Part shown: piece after piece, positions 1 to 7,656 of the stretch | How positions within the stretch are numbered: position 1 is the first letter of the stretch | How the letters are laid out: each line of letters starts with the position of its first letter | Assembly (NCBI GenBank): GCA_028222445.1 | Contig: JAOISU010000001.1 | Coordinates: 75,656-139,655 of the forward strand | Reading direction: 5' to 3' | From: Candidatus Pelagibacter sp. | Lineage (GTDB): Bacteria > Pseudomonadota > Alphaproteobacteria > Pelagibacterales > Pelagibacteraceae | DNA length: 64,000 nt | The notes under the pieces: model-generated | What the model saw: only the letters and a program-made list of their open reading frames with translations | What the model was told of the DNA's origin: nothing | Databases searched by the model: none | Position numbers and translations under genes: made by a program

Positions 1-686
1 TTATATTTACCTGTGTTGGTAATGATAATGATTTAAGAGAAGTAACTTTCGGTGACAACGGTATCTTTAAAACAATTAAAAAAGGCTCAGTTTACATTGA
101 TAACACAACCGCTTCTGCAACGATTGCTAGAGAAATTTATGAGCATTCATTAAAAAGTGAATTTGGTTTCTTAGATGCACCGGTATCAGGCGGACAAGCT
201 GGTGCTGAAAATGGTGCTCTAACTGTTATGATTGGTGGAGACCAAGCAAACTTTGATAAAGCAAAAGACATTATTGATTGTTACAGCAAAAAGATGAAAT
301 TATTAGGTGGTGCTGGTAATGGTCAATTAGCAAAAATGGTTAACCAAATTTGTATTGCAGGTCTTGTTCAAGGTTTATCAGAAGCAATTAACTTTGGAAA
401 AAAAGCAGGTTTAAATATGGAAGATGTAATTGAAGTTATATCTAAAGGTGCTGCTCAATCTTGGCAAATGGAAAACAGATATAAAACGATGATTGATGAT
501 CAGTTTGAATTTGGTTTTGCAGTTGATTGGATGAGAAAAGATTTAAAAATTGCTATGGATGAAGCTAAAAATAATGGCTCTCAACTTCCTGTAACTGAAA
601 TCGTTGATAAATATTACGGTGAAGTTCAAGAGATGGGTGGAAACCGTTGGGATACTTCTAGTTTAATTAGAAGACTAAGTAAATAA
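1..686 (+). CDS. 3-hydroxyisobutyrate dehydrogenase family protein (5' end missing)
   Basis: The reading frame is open from base 3 of the window, so the N-terminal Rossmann beginning lies outside. The visible part carries the family landmarks in order: a 'D-N-T-T' substrate loop, the 'DAPVSGGQAGAENG' signature, and the catalytic lysine segment 'GNGQLAKMVNQ', followed by the helical C-terminal domain (around 'DWMRKDLKIAMDEA'). The family oxidises beta-hydroxyacids such as 3-hydroxyisobutyrate or tartronate semialdehyde with NAD(P)+. The substrate cannot be told from sequence alone. The next gene follows 6 nt after the stop and is probably cotranscribed. Confidence 0.88.
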   Translation, partial: IFTCVGNDNDLREVTFGDNGIFKTIKKGSVYIDNTTASATIAREIYEHSLKSEFGFLDAPVSGGQAGAENGALTVMIGGDQANFDKAKDIIDCYSKKMKLLGGAGNGQLAKMVNQICIAGLVQGLSEAINFGKKAGLNMEDVIEVISKGAAQSWQMENRYKTMIDDQFEFGFAVDWMRKDLKIAMDEAKNNGSQLPVTEIVDKYYGEVQEMGGNRWDTSSLIRRLSK

Positions 687-692
687 TCTCGT

Positions 693-1292
693 ATGCAACC
701 AGCATACTACGAAGATTTTGAGGAGATCAAAAATAAAATCTGGTCTATGCTGGATAATGCTATCAAAGATAGGGGTTCTCAATTTAGAATTCCAGTATTT
801 ATTTGTGGTAATCAAAATGACTTTGATGGAAGAATTGTAGTTCTTAGAAAATCAGATCGAGAAAATAATCTTGTTCAATACCATAGCGATATCAGATCAG
901 ATAAAATTGCCAAATTAAAAGTAAATAAAAATGCGGCAATGTTATTTTATGACAAGGATGAGAAGATCCAAGTTAGACTTAAAGTTGAATGTACCGTTAA
1001 TCATGAAAATGATATTACAAAACAGTCTTGGTTAAAAACAGGACACATGAGTAGAAAATGTTATTTAGTAGATAGCGGACCTGGTACAGAATCTGATACT
1101 CCAACTTCAGGACTAAAACCTGAGTTAGATAATTTTGAATTTACTATGGAGCAAAGTGAAGTAGGTTATAAAAACTTTACTGTTATTCAATGTAAAATTA
1201 AAAGTATGGAATGGCTTTATTTAGCAGCCAAAGGTCACCGTCGTGCTAAATTTGATTTAGAAAATAACAAAGATACCTGGTTAATTCCTTAG
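693..1292 (+). CDS. Pyridoxamine 5'-phosphate oxidase family (flavin-binding split barrel) protein
   Basis: The 199-residue protein has the PNPOx-like pattern: an N-terminal helix, then strands ending in 'GRIVVLRKSD', 'VQYHSDIRSDKIAKLK' (phosphate/FMN-binding stretch), 'AAMLFYDKDEKIQVRLK' and a C-terminal 'GHRRAKFDLE'. The 'HSD.RS.K' segment corresponds to the FMN phosphate loop of the family. True PdxH ends in a conserved RP-containing motif that I do not see, so this is probably a paralogous flavoprotein oxidoreductase, not vitamin B6 oxidase. It lies 6 nt after the dehydrogenase and overlaps the convergent hydratase gene by 4 nt. Confidence 0.75.
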   Translation: MQPAYYEDFEEIKNKIWSMLDNAIKDRGSQFRIPVFICGNQNDFDGRIVVLRKSDRENNLVQYHSDIRSDKIAKLKVNKNAAMLFYDKDEKIQVRLKVECTVNHENDITKQSWLKTGHMSRKCYLVDSGPGTESDTPTSGLKPELDNFEFTMEQSEVGYKNFTVIQCKIKSMEWLYLAAKGHRRAKFDLENNKDTWLIP

Positions 1293-1918
1293 TAAAAAGT
1301 AGCCTTCACATCTCCAAATGCAGATGATGTAACTTCAATTAATTTTTTATCATTTATTGGAACAGGAAAACCATAAGCACCTGTTAAAATTAAATCATCT
1401 TTTTTTAAATAATTATTATTTTTACCCAACTCCTTAACTAACCAATTTAACTCTGATAACATATCAACTGGCCATTTTTTATTAATCCAAGTATCTATTA
1501 TTTCATTGTCATAAATAAGCTTAAGATTGGTTTCTATTTTATCTATTGGTAATTTTGTTACTGGACCTAAAACCACTCCAGCATGTATTGCATTATTTGC
1601 AAGAAGTTCAGCTCCATATGGTTCCTCTCCATAAAAAATAAGATTGTGAATTTCAATTAAAGAATAAATTCCTTCAATCGACTCTAGTATATAATCAAAA
1701 GAAGATAGTTCAGCTTTAATATCACGATTTAAAATAATACCAAATTCTGCTTCAATTGCTGGATTTGTGTAATCTTTTTTATTAAGTGTTACGCCACTTT
1801 GATATAATTCACTTTTCCAAAGGTAACCACAAGCTGGTTGAGTAAAGCCCATTTTCTTTTGAGTATCTTTTGAAACACAGCCTATCTTATAACCAATAAT
1901 TTGATCTCCTCTCTTCAC
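1289..1918 (-). CDS. 2-keto-4-pentenoate hydratase / fumarylacetoacetase-fold protein, apparently N-terminally short
   Basis: Segments 'GYKIGCVSKDTQKKMGF', 'AIEAEFGIILNRDI' (metal-binding E-x-E region) and 'LILTGAYGFPVPI' (the family's 'G' turn before the last strand) identify the MhpD/DmpE-type hydratase fold, which adds water to 2-hydroxypentadienoate-like compounds or decarboxylates 2-oxo-acids. The earliest ordinary start codon in frame is GTG at 1918, giving 209 residues where the family usually has about 250-260. The missing portion is still readable upstream (see the adjoining entry). The protein may therefore be inactive, start at a non-standard codon, or be interrupted. A second family member sits at 39675-40445. 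Confidence 0.7.
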   Translation of the reverse strand: MKRGDQIIGYKIGCVSKDTQKKMGFTQPACGYLWKSELYQSGVTLNKKDYTNPAIEAEFGIILNRDIKAELSSFDYILESIEGIYSLIEIHNLIFYGEEPYGAELLANNAIHAGVVLGPVTKLPIDKIETNLKLIYDNEIIDTWINKKWPVDMLSELNWLVKELGKNNNYLKKDDLILTGAYGFPVPINDKKLIEVTSSAFGDVKATFY

Positions 1919-2077
1919 TCTCAGTCTCGCAACGTTTGACTGAATAATTAGAGCATCTTCATTAGTTATTTTAATTTTATCTTTAAAAATTGAACTAGGA
2001 TTTTTATTATCATAATCCTTTAGAATTTTATTTGAAAATATATCTAAATCTTTTTTAGAAAGGTTACTTATTACAGT
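1919..2077 (-). other. In-frame upstream coding remnant of the hydratase gene, without ATG/GTG/TTG
   Basis: Translating upstream of the GTG at 1918 in the same frame stays open for 53 codons to a TAA at 2078-2080. The peptide contains 'NEDALIIQSNVARLR', which fits the conserved N-terminal 'D-A-x-x-I-Q' helix of MhpD-type hydratases just before 'G-x-x-I-G-Y-K-I-G'. None of those 53 codons is ATG, GTG or TTG; only ATA, ATT and one CTG could start translation. This is either a start-loss/frameshift mutation, a rare non-canonical start, or a sequence error. Confidence 0.6.
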
Positions 2078-2181
2078 TTAAAAGAAATAAGATTATATTA
2101 CTTTTAATTCTTCAATGCCACTTGTAAATGACAGAGTACTAAATGAAAATAATATTAAAAATTTATAAAAAAATTTTAGAG
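2078..2181. other. Short intergenic stretch with an orphan signal-peptide-like frame
   Basis: No gene was assigned here. On the minus strand, one frame after the stop of the secreted protein reads 'KFFYKFLILFSFSTLSFTSG' and stops soon after at 'ELKVI'. This resembles a secretion signal but has no ATG/GTG/TTG start and no mature protein. It may be a decayed gene end, or chance in AT-rich DNA. Confidence 0.25.
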
Positions 2182-2877
2182 TTAATTTATTGTAATTGTT
2201 ACATCTGGAGCTGATGCATAAGCAACACAAGTTCCGCTACCAGTAAAAGTAAGGGCATTATCTGTGCCAAATGCTACCGTGACATTCGGGTTTTGAATTC
2301 CATCATAAACAAATGGTGAAGTCAGTGCTACTCTCCATTGAAAATATGTATCACCTGCTGGATTTAGATTTGCATTTTGTGTTACCTCTGTTACAGCAGT
2401 GTGCCCACTAAATGCAGTAGTGCCAGGTACTGCTCCTGCGTAACCAGCAGCTACAACTAATTCACCTGCTCCTGCATCTGCAATGCCTGTAGCATTAGCA
2501 CTTACTGTACCAGCTGTTCCTCCGTCTGTTCCACATGTAGCAGATCCATCTGAAATACCTGTTCCCGAAATAGTAATCAATCTATTCATCACAACTTGCA
2601 CATAAGTATAAGAAGTTCCAACCACTGCTTCTGTTGCTGATCCTAAAGTGGCCGCAGCTGCACCAGCTGTAGTACTAGCTATATCAATTGTACCTGAGTC
2701 AGCTTCATAAACCACAACAGGGTTTAAACAGTTGTCTAAAGCACTTCCTGTTTCACAAAGAGCTATTTGCTGAATTGTAATTTCATAGACACTGGCTTCT
2801 CCTGATGCTGAAAATGCAACTTTATTATTACTGAATGTAATTAATGCTAAAATAATTAATATCTTAAATAATCTCAT
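2182..2877 (-). CDS. Secreted Gly/Ala/Thr-rich beta-type protein, candidate surface partner of the adjacent barrel
   Basis: A hydrophobic N-terminus (residues 4-16) ending near 'AFSASG' looks like a Sec signal peptide. The mature part is rich in Gly, Ala, Thr, Ser and Val in alternating strand-like patterns and contains four cysteines (41, 50, 115, 217), which could form two disulfides in the periplasm or outside the cell. I recognise no named domain; similar small secreted proteins are frequent in marine bacteria, but the function is unknown. Its ATG begins 1 nt after the stop of the inverse-autotransporter barrel gene, so the two are surely cotranscribed. It is more GC-rich than its neighbours because of the Ala/Gly codons. 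Confidence 0.7.
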   Translation of the reverse strand: MRLFKILIILALITFSNNKVAFSASGEASVYEITIQQIALCETGSALDNCLNPVVVYEADSGTIDIASTTAGAAAATLGSATEAVVGTSYTYVQVVMNRLITISGTGISDGSATCGTDGGTAGTVSANATGIADAGAGELVVAAGYAGAVPGTTAFSGHTAVTEVTQNANLNPAGDTYFQWRVALTSPFVYDGIQNPNVTVAFGTDNALTFTGSGTCVAYASAPDVTITIN

Positions 2878-2878
2878 T

Positions 2879-3751
2879 TTATTTACTCGTCACTATTATT
2901 GTTCCTTGAGTTTCAAGGACGATCTTATTATTTCTTCTAACTTTTTTTGATAGCTCTTTACTCATATCTCTTTTTTCAAAAGCACTTTTAGATAAACCAT
3001 CTTTTGCTGTTGGGCCATTTTCTACTGGAGGATAAACATATGTTAAACTTATGGATGACTCGTCATCTACCCCTGTATTTCCACTTTCATCAAATGAACC
3101 TTTAATTGAAATCGAGGGGTTAAGTTGCATTTCTAGAGAATATATTTTTCCCTCTGTATCTACTGATGCTTGATCCTTTTCCCAGAGATAATCAGTATAA
3201 TTTACTTTTGCCCAAGGCATGTAAGGTATCTGAGAAGAAATTCCAAACTCGTGACCACTTAAAACTTTTTCATCAGTCTTGTCGACTGTAATCGTATTTG
3301 ATAATGCTTCATAAAAATTTAAATTTAAATCTAACATATGAGCTTTAGCCTCTATTCCTAAACTTGCTCTTTTATGTTTTTCTAAAAGATCTGTGTCAAA
3401 AAAAACGTTTGTACCCAGCATCATGGATTTATTATCTGTTAAAACTCTATTACCTAAACCAATATTAGTGAAAATTCGGTTTGTTCCATTAACCTCACTA
3501 TTCATTAAACTAAATTGAGTAAAAAAATTAGAGCTATTTGTTTTTTCAATATCTCTGACGCCTAGAATAGAAAAATTTATCTGATCATCATCACCGTCAT
3601 TATAATCTAAAGACACTTCAGTAATTCCTTCTCCTGGGATTAAATTTGATATTTTTTCAGATACTTTATTTAAAGCTTGAGAGGCTACATCTGCATTAGC
3701 TACAGTTGTGATAAATAGTGATAATATTATTGTTAAAACCTTCATTATCAT
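2879..3751 (-). CDS. Inverse autotransporter (intimin/invasin-type) beta-barrel protein without passenger
   Basis: After a signal peptide (about residues 1-20, cut near 'ANADVA'), the protein shows the inverse-autotransporter barrel hallmarks: 'FFTQFSLMN', 'IGLGNRVLTDNKSMMLGTN', 'FFDTDLLEKHKRASLGIEA' and 'LDLNLNFYEALS'. The C-terminal part 'KRDMSKELSKKVRRNNKIVL' matches the linker that in intimins and invasins leads from the barrel to the exported passenger. Here translation ends about 15 residues later, at residue 290, so no passenger is fused. It should sit in the outer membrane. The start could be Met1 or Met3. The next gene encodes a secreted protein 1 nt downstream, a natural candidate for the exposed partner. 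Confidence 0.8.
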   Translation of the reverse strand: MIMKVLTIILSLFITTVANADVASQALNKVSEKISNLIPGEGITEVSLDYNDGDDDQINFSILGVRDIEKTNSSNFFTQFSLMNSEVNGTNRIFTNIGLGNRVLTDNKSMMLGTNVFFDTDLLEKHKRASLGIEAKAHMLDLNLNFYEALSNTITVDKTDEKVLSGHEFGISSQIPYMPWAKVNYTDYLWEKDQASVDTEGKIYSLEMQLNPSISIKGSFDESGNTGVDDESSISLTYVYPPVENGPTAKDGLSKSAFEKRDMSKELSKKVRRNNKIVLETQGTIIVTSK

Positions 3752-3855
3752 TGTTTAATTTAAATAACTTAAAAAACAAATATTTTATAACTCAAAATAG
3801 TTTTTTTTTTATTGAAAATACTTTACTTTTTGTGGGTGATACTTTTTGTTAATTC

Positions 3856-4305
3856 TTATTTAATTTGCTTAGCAAATTTTTTATAAAGTTTTAAACAATC
3901 TTCAGTATCTATTTTTCCTAATGGTTCAATCGTTTCCTTAAATTTTTTACCTAAACTTAACCCTTCTGATTTAGAATAATCTAATAATTTTGTTTTGATT
4001 AATTTTTCTAATTTTCTCCTTACCGTTTCTTGAGGCATGGATAGATTTTCTGCAACTGCAAAGATCGTCAATTTTTTATCTTTCATTAATATCTTGTGAT
4101 CTTTAGTCTCTGTCTCATCAAAAACTTCGGTCCAACTAAGTGACTTTCCTAGAGTGATAGTTTGATAGAGATAGTGAGAATATACTGTTAATAGGATCAT
4201 GTGACTTTCATAATCATGTTTCGCCATCTTTTTTACATTTAGAAAGTGGTTAATATGATGAGAAACAATAAAATATATCAATTCATTGTCTATCCCTTTA
4301 ACCAT
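3856..4305 (-). CDS. Winged helix-turn-helix transcriptional regulator-like protein
   Basis: The C-terminal half reads 'LTIFAVAENLSMPQETVRRKLEKLIKTKLL', here 'AENLSMPQETVRRKLEKL' being a clear HTH of the Crp/MarR type (helix, turn, recognition helix with T-V-R-R-K-L), followed by a wing. The first 85 residues are mostly helical and carry no cyclic-nucleotide domain, so the effector is unknown. It starts 3 nt after the secreted hydrolase gene ends and lies upstream of the barrel/secreted-protein pair on the same strand. It may regulate that surface locus; this is inference from position only. Confidence 0.6.
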   Translation of the reverse strand: MVKGIDNELIYFIVSHHINHFLNVKKMAKHDYESHMILLTVYSHYLYQTITLGKSLSWTEVFDETETKDHKILMKDKKLTIFAVAENLSMPQETVRRKLEKLIKTKLLDYSKSEGLSLGKKFKETIEPLGKIDTEDCLKLYKKFAKQIK

Positions 4306-4308
4306 GAC

Positions 4309-5412
4309 TTATAAAAGATTTTTCTTAAAGAAATTTATAAATTGAGGCATATATTCATCACCATGATTTCCTCCAACATGAGCTCCTCTTTTTAAACATT
4401 TTTCACCTTTTAAAATTTTAAACATTTTTTTAAAAGTTTTTTTAGGTTCTGTGGCAGCAGCTTCACCGTACTCCTCCCAACTATTAAAAAGTTTATACTT
4501 ATTTAAACCTAGGTCAGCAAGTTTGCCCATAACAACACCATTATCATCAACGTAATTTGCAGGACATGTAGGCATAACCATTGCCTTAACTTTTTGAGGT
4601 TTATATGGTGAATGCCAATCATGACCCCAGCCTGATTTAATATCAATTTCAATTTGACCTTCTTTAGCCAGAATATTTTTAACATATTCTTCACATGGCT
4701 TTGCTAAAGTTAAATCGTCATCTTCACCGTGGACATAAAGCATTTTTGTATTCTTTGTAAGTTCAGCATTTTTAAACAATCCAGCCATTCTGCACTCTGC
4801 AGCCTCTGGAAGTATTGCATCAAATCCATTTGATCCCTCTAAAAATTTTGATGTAAATTTTACATCTGCAACAAGTAAAGAATTCGTACCACCTCTTGAG
4901 TGACCATTAGTTCCAATTTTTCCATTTGATCTTGGATGAGATTTTATAAATTGATAAGCCATCATAGTATCTATTGCTTGACTAACCATCGTCGCCTTAG
5001 ATTGATCTCTCCATGTATCTTTTGTGCCTCTATTACAAAAGCTATCAATCAACATTACTCCAATCCCAGCCTCCAGAAGATTTTTACGCGCTTTAACATA
5101 ATAAGGATTAGTAAATAATGATCCAGCACCTCCACTTCCATGAGTCATAATCACTACAGGAGCTTTATTGGTACCTTTTGGAAAAGCTAAATATCCTGTT
5201 ACAGTTACTGGGTTCAACAAATACTTTTCATTTAAAACGTTATACAAACCCATTGTTGTGTAAGAAGGCAATGCGATTATCTCCCCATCTTTTAAAACTT
5301 TATCTGCACCATATAAAATAGATTCTTTTTTAGAGCATTTGTATTTATCATGATCTGCAAAAGCAGATGATGAAAATAAAATTACAATTAAAATTAAAAA
5401 TATTTTTTTCAT
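4309..5412 (-). CDS. Secreted alpha/beta hydrolase (dienelactone hydrolase-like)
   Basis: Signal peptide at residues 1-19 ('FSSSAFA' before Asp20). The nucleophile elbow 'GTNGHSRGG' puts the catalytic serine at 172, an 'HGSGG' oxyanion-type loop lies at 91-95, the acidic residue falls in 'HGEDDD' (231-233) and the histidine in 'GWGHDWHSPY' (264 or 267). At 367 residues it has an additional C-terminal segment of about 90 residues. It is an exported esterase/hydrolase of unknown substrate. The winged-helix gene follows after 3 nt, and a gamma-carbonic anhydrase gene lies upstream on the same strand. Confidence 0.75.
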   Translation of the reverse strand: MKKIFLILIVILFSSSAFADHDKYKCSKKESILYGADKVLKDGEIIALPSYTTMGLYNVLNEKYLLNPVTVTGYLAFPKGTNKAPVVIMTHGSGGAGSLFTNPYYVKARKNLLEAGIGVMLIDSFCNRGTKDTWRDQSKATMVSQAIDTMMAYQFIKSHPRSNGKIGTNGHSRGGTNSLLVADVKFTSKFLEGSNGFDAILPEAAECRMAGLFKNAELTKNTKMLYVHGEDDDLTLAKPCEEYVKNILAKEGQIEIDIKSGWGHDWHSPYKPQKVKAMVMPTCPANYVDDNGVVMGKLADLGLNKYKLFNSWEEYGEAAATEPKKTFKKMFKILKGEKCLKRGAHVGGNHGDEYMPQFINFFKKNLL

Positions 5413-5461
5413 AAATTATAAAAAACCCAATATAAGTTAACTATTTAAAACTCAAATGTCT

Positions 5462-5486
5462 AATAAACAAAAACCTATTTTGGGTT
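5462..5486 (-). terminator. Possible weak terminator after the gamma-carbonic anhydrase gene
   Basis: On the minus strand the bases right after the 5487 stop form AAAACC...GGTTTT with a 7-nt loop followed by a U-rich stretch. The stem is only 6 bp, so this is a weak candidate. Confidence 0.25.
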
Positions 5487-5999
5487 TTAAAAAACTGATT
5501 TAGAATATTTTTTCCAATTATCTTGGTAATGAATTGCATTTTCAGTAATTGACTTTGCCTCTTCTGTTGAGACTTGTCTTACAATTTTGCCAGGGGATCC
5601 AACCACTAAAGAATTGTCAGGAATGACTTTGTTTTCTGTGATCAATGCATTAGCTCCTATGATACAATTTTTTCCAATCTTTGCTCCATTTAAAATTACA
5701 GCACCAATTCCAATTAAAGAATTGTCTTCAATGGTACAACCATGAAGCATAACTAAATGACCAATAGTTACATCTTTACCAATTTTTAAAGGGTAACCTG
5801 GATCAGTGTGCAATACACTGCCATCTTGTATATTGGAGCCTTCACCGATATGAATATTTTCAACATCTCCTCTTAAAGTTACATTAAACCAAATGCTGGT
5901 ATTTTTTTCTAGCGTGACATCACCAATAATGGATGCATTAGATGCAGACCAATTATCACCTAAATTTTTAACTTTTTTATCTTCCAAATCATAAAACAT
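5487..5999 (-). CDS. Gamma-carbonic anhydrase family protein (left-handed beta-helix)
   Basis: The 170-residue protein consists of hexapeptide repeats ('IIGDVTLEKN', 'IGEGSNIQDG', 'IGKDVTIG', 'IGIGAVIL', 'IGKNCIIGAN') that fold as a trimeric left-handed beta-helix. Three histidines at 64 ('LHTD'), 81 and 86 ('IGHLVMLHGC') are at the metal-binding places of gamma-carbonic anhydrases such as YrdA/CaiE/Cam homologues. Length is typical. Bacterial members often show little carbonic anhydrase activity, so the exact reaction is open. It is divergent from the thioredoxin-like gene, 20 nt apart. Confidence 0.88.
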   Translation of the reverse strand: MFYDLEDKKVKNLGDNWSASNASIIGDVTLEKNTSIWFNVTLRGDVENIHIGEGSNIQDGSVLHTDPGYPLKIGKDVTIGHLVMLHGCTIEDNSLIGIGAVILNGAKIGKNCIIGANALITENKVIPDNSLVVGSPGKIVRQVSTEEAKSITENAIHYQDNWKKYSKSVF

Positions 6000-6019
6000 A
6001 ACTTATATATTATTATAAC

Positions 6020-6574
6020 ATGCCGTTAAAAACTCCAATATGTGATTTCGGACAAGCAGCTAAAAGCTTTGAATTAAAGTCCACTAATAACGAAATTATT
6101 AAATTAAATGATGTTAAAGGGACAAATGGAACTTTGGTTATGTTTATTTGTAACCACTGTCCTTATGTAAAAGCAGTTATTAAGGACATTGTTGAAGATT
6201 GTAAAAATTTAGAACAACATGGAGTAAAAGCTGTGGCTATTTCAGCAAACGATCCGATAAATTATCCTGAAGATAGTTTTGAAAATATGATCGAATTTGC
6301 AAGAAAACATCAATTTAATTTTCCATATTTATTTGATGAAACTCAAAATGTTGCAAAAAGTTATGATGCAGTATGCACTCCTGATTTTTTTGGATACAAT
6401 AATAACTTAGAATTACAATACAGAGGTCGTATAAGAGAATTGGATAATTTAAAACCAGTAAGAGCTGGGGATAGTGATTTATATAGTGCAATGAAACAAA
6501 TTGCAGAGACGGGCAAAGGTCCTGAAACACAAATTCCAAGTATTGGCTGTAGTATCAAATGGTTAGATAATTAA
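6020..6574 (+). CDS. Thioredoxin-like / peroxiredoxin-fold protein
   Basis: The CXXC-type active site 'ICNHCPYVK' places cysteines at 44 and 47 directly after the first strand, as in the AhpC/TSA thioredoxin-like subfamily annotated as redoxin. Later parts 'VAISANDPINYPEDS', 'FPYLFDE' and 'CTPDFFG' with the cis-proline loop fit the same family. It is likely cytoplasmic because there is no signal peptide. Its stop overlaps the ATG of the following glycosyltransferase by one base (TAATG). Confidence 0.85.
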   Translation: MPLKTPICDFGQAAKSFELKSTNNEIIKLNDVKGTNGTLVMFICNHCPYVKAVIKDIVEDCKNLEQHGVKAVAISANDPINYPEDSFENMIEFARKHQFNFPYLFDETQNVAKSYDAVCTPDFFGYNNNLELQYRGRIRELDNLKPVRAGDSDLYSAMKQIAETGKGPETQIPSIGCSIKWLDN

Positions 6575-7656
6575 TGTACCTAATAGTTACAAAAACGTTC
6601 CCTCCAGAAGTTGGAGGTATGCAGAATTTAATGTGGGGTTTAGCAAACGAACTTTCAAAACACTACATGATAAAAATATTTGCTGATTATCATGAAAATC
6701 ATAAATTATTTGATGAGCAAGTTTCTTTTTCGATAGAGCGGGTTGGTGGCATAAAACTTCTTAGAAAATATAGAAAAGCTCAATTGATTAATGAATTTAT
6801 AAAAGAAAATAAAATTGATGGCATTATTGCTGATCATTGGAAAAGTTTAGAACATCTTAAAACTAATAAAAAAAAGATATGTTTAATCCATGGTAAAGAA
6901 ATTAATCATGAAAAAGGTACCTCTCTTAATAAAAGAGTATTGGAGGTTTTAGATAGTGTTGAAACCATTGTTGCAAATTCAGAGTACACTAAAAGTTTAG
7001 CTATTTCATTGGGGGTTCACCAAGATAAAATTGTAGTTATAAATCCTGGTGTTGATCCTGTTGAAGAATTAGATAAAAAAAATTTAGATAAAGTAGAGAA
7101 TTTATTAAAACATAAGTCTCCAAAATTAATTACTGTTTCTAGATTTGATAAAAGAAAAAACCATGAAAAAGTAATCATGGCGCTTCGAAATTTAAAACAA
7201 ATCTATCCAGGTATTGTCTATATTTGTGTGGGTTACGGCGATGAAGAGGAAAATATTAAAAAATTAGTAGCAGAATTGGGCCTTCAGCCACAAGTGATGT
7301 TTTTTAAAAATATTTCTAATGAATTAAAAAATGCACTAGTTGCAAAATCTAATATTTTTGTCATGCCATCCATTGTTCATAAAAAATCTGTTGAAGGATT
7401 TGGGATAGCTTATGTTGAAGCTGCTCAATATGGATTGCCCTCTCTTGGTGGAAAAGATGGAGGTGCAGCAGATGCAATCGAACATGAAAAAACAGGTTTA
7501 ATCTGTGATGGCAATGAATTAGATGAAGTTTATTCATCAATTAATTTAATGTTAGAAAATAATAAATTTCAGGAATTTGGTAAGGTGGCTAAAGAAAATT
7601 CTAAAAAGTTTCAATGGAACAATGTTATTGAAGAGTATAAAAAAATATTAAATTAA
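6574..7656 (+). CDS. Glycosyltransferase family 4 protein
   Basis: Starts with the GT4 N-terminal motif 'TKTFPPEVGGMQNLMWGLANEL' (glycine-rich loop 'GGMQ'). The C-terminal domain contains 'ITVSRFDKRKNHEKVIMAL', 'VCVGYG'-like 'YICVGYGDEEENIKKL', and the donor-binding 'KSVEGFGIAYVEAAQYGLP' with the E-x7-E pair. It transfers sugar from a nucleotide donor onto a glycan or lipid. The acceptor is unknown. The convergent family-9 glycosyltransferase overlaps its 3' end by 9 nt, and the two probably work on cell-surface LPS. Confidence 0.88.
   Translation: MYLIVTKTFPPEVGGMQNLMWGLANELSKHYMIKIFADYHENHKLFDEQVSFSIERVGGIKLLRKYRKAQLINEFIKENKIDGIIADHWKSLEHLKTNKKKICLIHGKEINHEKGTSLNKRVLEVLDSVETIVANSEYTKSLAISLGVHQDKIVVINPGVDPVEELDKKNLDKVENLLKHKSPKLITVSRFDKRKNHEKVIMALRNLKQIYPGIVYICVGYGDEEENIKKLVAELGLQPQVMFFKNISNELKNALVAKSNIFVMPSIVHKKSVEGFGIAYVEAAQYGLPSLGGKDGGAADAIEHEKTGLICDGNELDEVYSSINLMLENNKFQEFGKVAKENSKKFQWNNVIEEYKKILN

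Noticed and set aside
4509..4694. 61-residue minus-strand frame inside the secreted hydrolase gene
   Set aside because: It is a second frame of the same strand overlapping a well supported hydrolase with signal peptide and catalytic motif; composition has no protein pattern.
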